The notes under the pieces are model-generated. The model had not been told where the DNA came from, searched no databases, and saw only the letters and a program-made list of their open reading frames with translations. A stretch of 35,714 nt of DNA. Origin: a virus. Shown one piece after another: positions 1-6,107 of the stretch (positions are counted from its first letter, which is position 1; every line of letters starts with the position of its first letter). The stretch spans positions 1-35,714 of IMG/VR virus record IMGVR_UViG_3300002835_000562. One strand, 5' to 3'. A program made the position numbers and the translations under genes.

Positions 1-66
1 AATTATGTTGATTGTTCGGTCACACCTTATAAAGAAGGGTATTCATTAATCAACTCTGTCTTGTAA
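1..66 (+). CDS. 3' end of a plus-strand gene (partial, unknown)
   Basis: Frame 1 is open from the first base and ends at TAA (64-66), giving 21 C-terminal residues that finish TPYKEGYSLINSVL. The composition is protein-like, but no family can be assigned from so little. It runs towards the minus-strand operon, which ends at 134, so the two transcription units converge here. If real, it marks the left border of the minus-strand block. Confidence 0.45.
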   Translation, partial: NYVDCSVTPYKEGYSLINSVL

Positions 67-120
67 TCTTATAATAAAAAATAAGATATTTGATAATATA
101 TATGTAAATTTTTTAGAAAA

Positions 121-133
121 CTAAAGAAAACTA
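121..133. repeat. Copy of the 13-bp element CTAAAGAAAACTA, operon 3' end
   Basis: CTAAAGAAAACTA lies immediately after the bS21 stop codon. It is preceded by a half copy, TAGAAAACTA, that shares its CTA (114-123). The same 13-mer occurs twice more in the window, at 35612-35624 and 35642-35654, in the other non-coding border of the minus-strand block. No copy was seen inside genes. On the minus strand it reads as a U-rich tract after the operon. The role is unknown: regulatory box, terminator part or replication-related repeat are all possible. Confidence 0.6.
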
Positions 134-310
134 CTAAAATAGTTTGTTTTTTCTTATAGTTTCTTCTTTTTGTAACCTCTTTCTTTTAGAAGGTTTGATA
201 AAGTTCTTCCTTTCTCTAAGTTCTTCTATTTGTTTTATGGACTGAACTCTCTTTTTGTAATCTTTTATTGCCCACTCTATGTTTCCACCTTTAACACTTA
301 CTACTAACAT
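134..310 (-). CDS. rpsU: Phage-encoded ribosomal protein bS21
   Basis: A 58-residue basic protein from ATG (308-310) to TAG (134-136), followed by a second in-frame TAG. It begins MLVVSVKGGNIEWAIKDYKK and continues with LRERKNFIKPSKRKRL. This matches bS21, a small-subunit protein at the platform next to the 16S rRNA 3' end: an N-terminal beta-strand/K-x-G-x-N-I segment, a YK(R/K) helix, LRER, F-x-KPS and a basic tail. KPS and the ML start are typical of Bacteroidota bS21, while proteobacterial forms usually have KPT. It starts 4 nt after the Dps-like gene stop and is the last gene of the operon. Virus-encoded bS21 is known from marine phages. By my alignment to a remembered flavobacterial bS21, the conserved Tyr54 is Arg53 here. 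Confidence 0.88.
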   Translation of the reverse strand: MLVVSVKGGNIEWAIKDYKKRVQSIKQIEELRERKNFIKPSKRKRLQKEETIRKNKLF

Positions 311-314
311 TCTT

Positions 315-686
315 CTATTGTAAATTTGTCAACTTGTATTTTGTTGAGTATAATAAAGTTACAACCGTATCTATATCGTTTTGTAACCAACTCATTTGTA
401 ATTTTTCGTCTTTTCTTAATTTTGCAACTACTGCAATCAATTTATCAAAATATGCAATTACATTTTTGATATCATTATTTGTATCTAAACCACTTACCGA
501 TTGTAATTTAATTAATCCGTATTGTCCTTGATATGCCTCAACTAAACCATCTACTAAACCACCAATTGTATCGTAATAGTTTCCCAACGCAATATGTGCT
601 GAAAATGAACCAACACCTTTAACTCCTACATGGAATGAATGTGTTTGTGTTCTACTATGTAATAACAATGAAGCTAATTGTTCCAC
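315..686 (-). CDS. Dps/ferritin-like small phage protein (DUF5856-like)
   Basis: This 123-residue protein is predicted all-helical, with a first long helix, LASLLLHSRTQTHSFHVGVKG, and a second, ALGNYYDTIGGLVDGLVEAY. His19, His31, Asp46 and Glu50 have exactly the spacing of the Dps inter-subunit ferroxidase site (E. coli His51, His63, Asp78, Glu82: 12, 15 and 4 apart). The V-K-G after the first His pair also recalls the Dps HWNVRG segment. The protein is shorter than Dps (about 150-170 residues). From memory it fits the phage family DUF5856. The start is GTG (684-686), overlapping the end of the upstream gene by 13 nt. bS21 follows 4 nt downstream. Iron oxidation or DNA protection is inferred from the motif only. 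Confidence 0.7.
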   Translation of the reverse strand: MEQLASLLLHSRTQTHSFHVGVKGVGSFSAHIALGNYYDTIGGLVDGLVEAYQGQYGLIKLQSVSGLDTNNDIKNVIAYFDKLIAVVAKLRKDEKLQMSWLQNDIDTVVTLLYSTKYKLTNLQ

Positions 687-1111
687 TTTGTATTTTTTAT
701 TTGTTTCTCTATTTTATTCACCAATCCTCTTTCTTGTGCTTCTTCATACATTGCTTTTGTAAGGACTGCGGTTAATTCTTTTTTAAGTTCTTCAAAATTA
801 ATATCCTTATCATTTTTATATGAATTTAATTCCGATTTTAATTCTGGATATGACATTATTGCTGATACTAATCCACCACCAATGCCCATCTTATCTACAT
901 CATTATCTATTCTACTTAAAAATGTTGGGTTTTTATATATAGATTTTAATATTTTTTTTAATGCTCTTTGTATTTCAACACTTCTACCATTATAATATGC
1001 ATCAATATTATCTGCTAATTTACCAAACAGCATACTAAACCATGCAAATAATGCAATACCACCTAATATAGCTATTAAAGAAAATTCGTTTAATTGTTGT
1101 TTATTTTCCAT
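674..1111 (-). CDS. Small membrane protein, unknown
   Basis: A 145-residue protein with one clear hydrophobic segment at about residues 11-30 (LIAILGGIALFAWFSMLFGK), then a charged helical domain rich in Lys and Glu with a short Gly-rich turn (GIGGG) near the middle. No cleavable signal peptide is evident, so a single-pass inner-membrane anchor with a cytoplasmic or periplasmic tail is likely. It overlaps the upstream 144-residue gene by 11 nt and the downstream Dps-like gene by 13 nt, so translation is probably coupled. I do not recognise the family. A holin or antiholin would be possible by size and single segment, but nothing specific supports that. Confidence 0.6.
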   Translation of the reverse strand: MENKQQLNEFSLIAILGGIALFAWFSMLFGKLADNIDAYYNGRSVEIQRALKKILKSIYKNPTFLSRIDNDVDKMGIGGGLVSAIMSYPELKSELNSYKNDKDINFEELKKELTAVLTKAMYEEAQERGLVNKIEKQIKNTKWNN

Positions 1112-1535
1112 TGCAAGTTTTACATTCTTGTAATCCCAATCTTTGTTTCATAACATCTTCCGATAAATCCGCTATTTCAAAATATCTTCCTAATACATGC
1201 CCCATATCTTCATACAATGCTTCTAATCTTTCTTGTTGTGATTTTGCTTCTACTGCTTCTTTTTCAAAACCAGCTTGTAATTTTTTTAATTCGTTCATGT
1301 TACGCTTGATTGTAACTCTATCGAACCAATCACCACCTTCTCTTAAAGTATATTCTTGTGCTGCATCTGCAATTCCACCCAATGTTTCTGCAATTTGCAT
1401 AATATCAGATTTTCTATTCATCCCCTCTCTATGTTGTCCGTATGTAGAAATGATTTCTAAAAAATGTCTTTTTAATTCGGTTGGAAGTTGTTGAAACTCT
1501 TCGGTTTCTCTCAATATATGTTTTAACTTTATCAT
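1101..1535 (-). CDS. Conserved phage helical protein with C-terminal CxxC
   Basis: This 144-residue protein starts MIKLKHILRETEE, a short amphipathic leader of a kind also seen in neighbouring proteins (for example KIREIVRKIVRER at 2675-3118 and ELKELIRQVVKEEA at 2382-2675). The middle, with DAAQEYTLREGGDWFDRVT and an ALYEDMGHVLGRYFE segment, is helical and looks like a conserved family in marine T4-like phages, but I know no function for it. Cys138 and Cys141 form a CxxC three residues from the C-terminus, which could bind a metal with a partner. It lies between the gp21-like protease module and the membrane protein gene. A head- or core-associated role is inferred from position only. Confidence 0.6.
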   Translation of the reverse strand: MIKLKHILRETEEFQQLPTELKRHFLEIISTYGQHREGMNRKSDIMQIAETLGGIADAAQEYTLREGGDWFDRVTIKRNMNELKKLQAGFEKEAVEAKSQQERLEALYEDMGHVLGRYFEIADLSEDVMKQRLGLQECKTCNGK

Positions 1536-1538
1536 AAG

Positions 1539-1790
1539 TTATCTATTTACAATTTTATTTTTCTTCAATTTTTGAACCGCTTGCATTAATTCGGATGGAG
1601 TCATACCTAATGCATCAATCATTTTTGCAATTACATATTGTTCTTTTCTTTTATTAAGATTATATCCTTTTAATGCTTTAATTGCTCTATCTAAAAATCT
1701 TTCTGCAGATGCCGGCAATGCAACATCCATATCATCTAATTCTTCTTTTACAATTTCTCTACCAGGTATTAAGTTTATTAACTTTGCCAT
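1539..1790 (-). CDS. Small helical protein downstream of the prohead protease
   Basis: An 83-residue protein beginning MAKLINLIPGREIVKEELDD. The ATG at 1788-1790 is preferred over an in-frame TTG at 1805, because that would overlap the protease gene needlessly, while this ATG begins 1 nt after the protease stop. It is predicted to be two or three helices with a basic C-terminus (QKLKKNKIVNR). It has no catalytic motif. Position directly after the gp21-like gene suggests a prohead or core accessory protein, by context only. Function unknown. Confidence 0.6.
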   Translation of the reverse strand: MAKLINLIPGREIVKEELDDMDVALPASAERFLDRAIKALKGYNLNKRKEQYVIAKMIDALGMTPSELMQAVQKLKKNKIVNR

Positions 1791-1791
1791 A

Positions 1792-2382
1792 TTAATTAAG
1801 TTCAATTATAATTTCTCTCATTAAATCTTGTGACCTACACCACTTACCACATTCCTCTGCTATCTTTGCCCATTGTTTTGACTCCTGTAAAGGTGCCATA
1901 AATGCTCCATGTGTTGATGGGTTTGAAACAAAATCCCACCCTACCAATTCGAAATCTTCTGCTACCATTACGGTACCATCTCTTAATTCTTTAACTGAAC
2001 CTAAACCTCTAGATGAAATACCTAAACGAATATTGTTCTTTAATAATTCTTTTAAAATGTTTCCAGATGGTGTTGAAAGTATTTCCACTACTCCACACAC
2101 ATCATCACCTTCCCAATAGATTTCTCTAATGTTGTGTGATACATTCTTTAAATTAATAACAGGAGATTCAGGATGGTCTAATTCACCTAAAGCTCTTCTT
2201 TCTTTAATAAGTTGTTGATATTTTTGACACTCTCTTTCTAATATTTCTTTAGGATATCTTCTATTATTTTGATTTGGAGCACCTGCTCTTTGAAGAATTC
2301 CCTTAACTAAATAAGTTCCATTTTCTTCTTGTTGAAGTTTTGCTTCAAACAAATGTGTTTCAATTAATAATCCTTTACTCAT
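1792..2382 (-). CDS. g21: Prohead core protease, T4 gp21-like
   Basis: This 196-residue serine protease would cleave scaffold and head proteins during prohead maturation. The herpesvirus/T4-type prohead protease signature is visible. A beta-rich start (residues 22-35) runs into NRRYPKEIL. GELDHPES (66-73) carries the catalytic-type His70, and LGISSRG (120-126) carries the Ser nucleophile (Ser123 or Ser124). The length is close to T4 gp21 (about 212 residues). It follows the portal gene after four small genes, in the same order as T4 (20, 67, 68, 21). Its start ATG shares one base with the upstream stop (TAATG). T4 would have scaffold gp22 and major capsid gp23 next; here small unrelated genes follow instead. 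Confidence 0.88.
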   Translation of the reverse strand: MSKGLLIETHLFEAKLQQEENGTYLVKGILQRAGAPNQNNRRYPKEILERECQKYQQLIKERRALGELDHPESPVINLKNVSHNIREIYWEGDDVCGVVEILSTPSGNILKELLKNNIRLGISSRGLGSVKELRDGTVMVAEDFELVGWDFVSNPSTHGAFMAPLQESKQWAKIAEECGKWCRSQDLMREIIIELN

Positions 2383-2675
2383 TATTTTTTATTTCTTAAT
2401 GCTGCTAAATCCGAACCTTCTATTTCACCATCACCATCCACATCAATTTTCTTTTGGCCTGCTGATAATTCAGCTTCGTTGTATCCTGTTAATTTACCTT
2501 CTGATTTTGCTTTATATGCTTTATCTACTGCACTAAAAAATTTTACCTTTTCACCATCGGACATATCAGGAATAGATTTACCTGTTCTATCTAACATATG
2601 TTTAAATAATTGTTGGTAGTCTGCCTCTTCTTTAACTACTTGACGGATAAGTTCTTTTAATTCTGTATGTTTCAT
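2382..2675 (-). CDS. Small prohead-region protein with an EF-hand-type loop
   Basis: A 97-residue protein. The N-terminus is a basic/acidic amphipathic helix (ELKELIRQVVKEEA). A middle segment, FFSAVDKAYKAKSEGKL, recalls small structural proteins of marine myophages. Near the C-terminus, Asp78-x-Asp80-x-Asp82-Gly83 with Glu86 and Asp89 fits the 12-residue Ca-binding loop DxDxDGxxxxxD. The gene sits between two other small genes in the portal-protease interval, where T4 has prohead core genes 67 and 68. A core or scaffold role is inferred from position. The start ATG overlaps the previous stop. Confidence 0.6.
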   Translation of the reverse strand: MKHTELKELIRQVVKEEADYQQLFKHMLDRTGKSIPDMSDGEKVKFFSAVDKAYKAKSEGKLTGYNEAELSAGQKKIDVDGDGEIEGSDLAALRNKK

Positions 2676-3118
2676 TATTCTGATATTTGTCTGATTTTTT
2701 GGTCTAATTTTAATAATCTCTCCTGTATACTATAAATATGACTATTTGTTCTTTTCCAATAGGATTTATTACTAACACCACTTTCATTTTTAATCTTACC
2801 ATACCAATTAAGAAATCTTTCCATTTCTCTCAATTGTTTATTGATATTAGATATACCTCTACCAATTTTAGATTGTGCGGTTGATTCATCTTGTTTTAAT
2901 GCCAACCATCTATTTTCATTAACTGGAGTATATCCTGTTAGGTCTGCTTGTCTTTTGGCTTTTTTCTTTTCACTATCTTTACCACTAAATGCATATGGAG
3001 TATTATATCCTTCAATATTACCTGTGGTGTTCATTTCGTCAATCATTCTTTCTCTAACTATTTTACGAACGATTTCTCTAATCTTACTTAATTGTTGTTC
3101 TTTAGATACTTCTGGCAT
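2675..3118 (-). CDS. Putative prohead core/scaffold-region protein
   Basis: A 147-residue, highly charged protein. The N-terminal helix KIREIVRKIVRERMIDE matches the amphipathic leader type of its neighbours. It is followed by a glycine/tyrosine linker with EGYNTPYAFSGKDSEKKKAKRQADLTGY and then a long helical C-terminal half with coiled-coil character (residues about 85-147). It ends one base into the next gene. Such short charged helical proteins between portal and protease genes are typical of T4-like prohead core components, but there is no sequence motif that proves this. It starts at ATG 3116-3118 with an A-rich leader. Confidence 0.55.
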   Translation of the reverse strand: MPEVSKEQQLSKIREIVRKIVRERMIDEMNTTGNIEGYNTPYAFSGKDSEKKKAKRQADLTGYTPVNENRWLALKQDESTAQSKIGRGISNINKQLREMERFLNWYGKIKNESGVSNKSYWKRTNSHIYSIQERLLKLDQKIRQISE

Positions 3119-3131
3119 TTTTTTGTGTTTA

Positions 3132-3392
3132 TTATGCTAATAAATATGCTGTTCCAGATGTTACTGTAATACTTCTAACATAACAAGGAATTGGTTCACC
3201 TTGTGCCAATGATTCTAATTTTAAAGTAGAACGAGTGCTAGCCGGTGTTGAACCTGACGGAGTTACAAATCCTTCTAAGTATACTGAACCTGAACAAACT
3301 GCTGAACCTCTCATTACACCCCATGCATTTTCCAATGAACCGGATTGTCCTGCGGTATATTCTTTTGCGTTAAATATTCTATAATTTACCAT
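3132..3392 (-). CDS. Small beta-rich protein, possible virion component
   Basis: An 86-residue protein of very different composition from its charged helical neighbours: rich in Ser, Thr, Gly and Val, with alternating hydrophobic residues (for example VYLEGFVTPSGSTPASTRST) and two cysteines (Cys33, Cys70). It has no signal peptide or membrane segment. The composition suggests a compact beta fold such as a decoration or spike-type virion protein. That is inference from composition and its place inside the head gene cluster. It lies 3 nt downstream of the 290-residue gene. I do not recognise a family. Confidence 0.5.
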   Translation of the reverse strand: MVNYRIFNAKEYTAGQSGSLENAWGVMRGSAVCSGSVYLEGFVTPSGSTPASTRSTLKLESLAQGEPIPCYVRSITVTSGTAYLLA

Positions 3393-3395
3393 TTT

Positions 3396-4268
3396 TTATT
3401 TTTTTATTGATTCTTTTAATTCTTTTAATAATTCATATGTCATCATCATTGCCGATAAGTGTTGTTCTTTAATCTTTTTAACAGATTTAATTTTTCTAAT
3501 ATTTGTAATAGTTTCTGCTAATTTAATTTTTGTTACTTTGTCAGAAATTTTAGAACCAACTTGTTTTAATCCTTCTACCAATTTAGTTACCTCATTTGAA
3601 ACATATTCACTTAATTTACCAGTATTATTGATATTATTAATATATTCTCTCAATAAACCCTTTTGGTCATTTGTAAGATTACTATATTTGTTATTAAATG
3701 ATTCAACTAATAATTTATAAGAAACCGCTCTTAAATCATCATCTTGTTTTCTATATTCTTCTAAAACTGCATCTTTAAGTTTTACATCTTTATTTTGAAT
3801 AGAAGAATTAATAATATTTTCTGCAATTGTAAATCTTGCTGATACTATATCGGTTGGTTCGTATTGTGTATCGGTTACAACTGTTTCAAATATTTTATAA
3901 ATAGATGCTAATGTTTTATAATTAGAAATTGGAGATTTGATAAACTCATCTAAATCATAAGTTTCTTTAATCTCTTTTATAAGATTGTATTTTTCTTTTG
4001 TAAGTTTTTTCTCATCGATTTTCTTACGAGCTTCTAATATTGTATTAATGAATTGTTCAGCCTTTGATTCTGAATTATATTTTTCATTAATAAGATATTG
4101 ATATAATTTCAATTCTTTTGATAATTCTTGCTTAGAATTAAAGTGTTCTTTTAAAAGTTTTTCAGCTACTGACTTACTAGATGACATTACTTCTGCAGTA
4201 ATTTGTCTTACTAATAATTCAAATATAAATCCCGTATTTTTAAATTTCGAATGTTTTATTTTTTTCAT
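3396..4268 (-). CDS. Helical head-region protein downstream of the portal
   Basis: A 290-residue Lys/Glu-rich, almost wholly helical protein starting MKKIKHSKFKNTGFIFELLV. The ATG at 4266-4268 is chosen over an in-frame TTG at 4280, because that codon has no better leader and the M-K-K start is typical. KNTGFIFELLVRQITAEV is a segment I associate with a conserved gene beside the portal in T4-like marine phages, function unknown. Long stretches (about 25-120 and 160-285) have coiled-coil character. Its position equals that of the T4 core genes, so scaffold or core protein is the main candidate. A leader with TATATTTA at about 4291-4298 could be its promoter. Confidence 0.6.
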   Translation of the reverse strand: MKKIKHSKFKNTGFIFELLVRQITAEVMSSSKSVAEKLLKEHFNSKQELSKELKLYQYLINEKYNSESKAEQFINTILEARKKIDEKKLTKEKYNLIKEIKETYDLDEFIKSPISNYKTLASIYKIFETVVTDTQYEPTDIVSARFTIAENIINSSIQNKDVKLKDAVLEEYRKQDDDLRAVSYKLLVESFNNKYSNLTNDQKGLLREYINNINNTGKLSEYVSNEVTKLVEGLKQVGSKISDKVTKIKLAETITNIRKIKSVKKIKEQHLSAMMMTYELLKELKESIKK

Positions 4269-4318
4269 CAAATTATACAATTATTCTGATATAAATATAT
4301 TTTATTATTGGTTTAATA

Positions 4319-6055
4319 CTATTTTGTGTTATCTTCTGTTAAAATAGTCTTTTTATTTCCGTTCATGTCTTTAAATATCTCTAAATACGAATCTCTTGCT
4401 TTGTATTTTACCGAACCTTCTTTTTGTTTAAGGGTTTTAATACCTAATGGGTCTCTACCTTCTGGGTGGTCATCTTTACCATATCTAACAGGGTCTTTTG
4501 GTCTACCAACACCATCTTCTTCTAGTTCCGATTTTAATCTATCCAATTCTTCTTCTACATTTGTTGCACCATCCGTACCTGTTTCTTTTGCAGGGTCTAC
4601 ACCTTGTGTTTCAATTGAGGTTAAACGGAATGTTTGTTTTGTATCATCTAATACCTGTAATGTCATTGTATCTTGCTCATCTTTTGCAAGTTTCATTACT
4701 GCCTCATACATCCATTCTTTAGAGAACATTTTAGTTTGTTGCATTTGTTGAATTAATGCTACTTTAGAAGTGTATAATTCAACTTGCTCTTGTTCGTAAA
4801 TTTTTGATGGTATTGTAAGTTCCAATGTAAAATCAGTTAATCTATCATCAGTAATACCTTGTGCATATAAGTGAACAATTGCTACTTTAGTTAATTCCGA
4901 AATCAATACTCTTTGTATTCTTTCAATAGTTTTTGCAAATCTAACATCTTGTGCTGCAAGAGTTGCTTTACCATTTACATCTTCTTCATATCCTAAGAAT
5001 GCTTTTGGAATTTTTAATGCTGCCATTAACTTACCCTTTAAGTAGTTAATATCATCAATCATATTATATTCCAAACCTTTTAATGTATCAATTGAAGTAC
5101 CATTATCATTACCACGAACTGGCATGTAATAATCTTCAATAAGGTTTTGCATATTGTACTTTAAATTATAATCACCAGTTCTTTCGTCTACAAATGGAAC
5201 CTTTTTAGAACCATTGATAATTTTTTGCATGTAGTTATCGACCTCATTCGGTGGAATATTACCTACATCAATTTTGAATATTCTTTTTTCAGGAGCTCTC
5301 ATTACTCTATGAATTAACATCGCATCTTCCATCAACATCAATTGTTTCCAAACTCTTCTTGCACCTTCAATCATAGATTTTCCGTAAGGTAAAAAGTTTG
5401 AATCTGAGTTTAATCTAAAGTGAGCCATTTCATAGTTTTCAAATTCTTTCTTTGGAGTTTGACCATATCCACCTGATGGGTTTTGGTATGGTGCGTATAT
5501 GAATTTAACTCTTTGTGGATTTTCTGGGTCAAAATTTTCAACTCTACTAACTTCGTATGTTGATAATGGCATTACATTTACAATACCCAATTTATCTGCT
5601 ATTTCCAATTGTAAAAAGAAATCACCATATTTTACTAAATTTCTAGTCCATGGCCATAAATTGAATTCTACATTAATAATATCGTAAAATAAATTTTCTA
5701 ATATTTGTTTTATTTGGTCATCTTCATGATGAATTTTTAAAACATTACCCATTTCGTTTCTTGCAGTAGTTTCATCCGAATATACATCTAATGCCGATGA
5801 TAGAATCGGGTCCATATCCATAGAATCGTAATCTCTAAACAAGTCAATTCTAACTTGTTGATATGCCATTGATGATTGTGTTGCACCCGTACCATAGTTA
5901 GTCACTTTCATTTTCATAAAGCGGTCAACTAAGTTTGTGGTCATGTTCTGCCACTCATCGGTATCAACAACCTTTACACCATCTTGCGTTTTACGGACAA
6001 TAGTATTTGTTGAAAATAATTTTTGTAACCTACTAAATATTGTTTTATCTGCCAT
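4319..6055 (-). CDS. g20: Portal vertex protein, T4 gp20-like
   Basis: This 578-residue protein would form the dodecameric portal ring through which DNA is packaged and to which the neck attaches. T4-type portal features are clear: DPILSSALDVYSDE (about 82-95), the LWPWTRNLVKYGDFFLQLE segment (about 131-150), the YEVSRVENFDPENP turn, and the stem/clip region with INYLKGKLMAALKIPKAFLG and NGKATLAAQDVRFAKTIERIQ (about 337-380). Length is near T4 gp20 (524 residues). The C-terminal 90 residues are an acidic and basic low-complexity tail (RPKDPVRYGKDDHPEGRDP). It lies two genes after terL; T4 tail genes 18 and 19, which normally lie between, are absent. Confidence 0.9.
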   Translation of the reverse strand: MADKTIFSRLQKLFSTNTIVRKTQDGVKVVDTDEWQNMTTNLVDRFMKMKVTNYGTGATQSSMAYQQVRIDLFRDYDSMDMDPILSSALDVYSDETTARNEMGNVLKIHHEDDQIKQILENLFYDIINVEFNLWPWTRNLVKYGDFFLQLEIADKLGIVNVMPLSTYEVSRVENFDPENPQRVKFIYAPYQNPSGGYGQTPKKEFENYEMAHFRLNSDSNFLPYGKSMIEGARRVWKQLMLMEDAMLIHRVMRAPEKRIFKIDVGNIPPNEVDNYMQKIINGSKKVPFVDERTGDYNLKYNMQNLIEDYYMPVRGNDNGTSIDTLKGLEYNMIDDINYLKGKLMAALKIPKAFLGYEEDVNGKATLAAQDVRFAKTIERIQRVLISELTKVAIVHLYAQGITDDRLTDFTLELTIPSKIYEQEQVELYTSKVALIQQMQQTKMFSKEWMYEAVMKLAKDEQDTMTLQVLDDTKQTFRLTSIETQGVDPAKETGTDGATNVEEELDRLKSELEEDGVGRPKDPVRYGKDDHPEGRDPLGIKTLKQKEGSVKYKARDSYLEIFKDMNGNKKTILTEDNTK

Positions 6056-6073
6056 TTTTGTTTATATTATCTT

Positions 6074-6105
6074 TAAATATACGGAAAATATTTGAGTTTT
6101 CCAAA
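6074..6105 (-). promoter_or_regulatory. Candidate Bacteroidota-type promoter before the portal gene
   Basis: On the minus strand TTTG (6102-6105), then 20 bases, then TATATTTA (6074-6081), 18 nt upstream of the portal ATG. This is one base off the Bacteroidota vegetative consensus TTTG (-33) / TAnnTTTG (-7). The TTTG lies 2 nt after the stop of the preceding gene. The same arrangement occurs at 28935-28966. AT-richness makes chance matches likely, so confidence is modest. Confidence 0.35.
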
Positions 6106-6107
6106 TA

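Noticed and set aside
64-90. Hairpin ATCTTAT/ATAAGAT (66-72 and 81-87) after the plus-strand stop
   Set aside because: Seven AT-only pairs with an 8-base loop and no U-run directly after; too weak to call a terminator.
334-1494. Plus-strand open frames at 334-531, 678-995 and 1111-1494
   Set aside because: They are antisense to well-supported minus-strand genes, have Phe/Ser/Leu-rich shadow composition and no start signals.
4280-4291. Upstream TTG start for the 290-residue head-region gene
   Set aside because: The ATG at 4266-4268 gives the usual MKK start with an A-rich leader; a TTG start adds only four residues.
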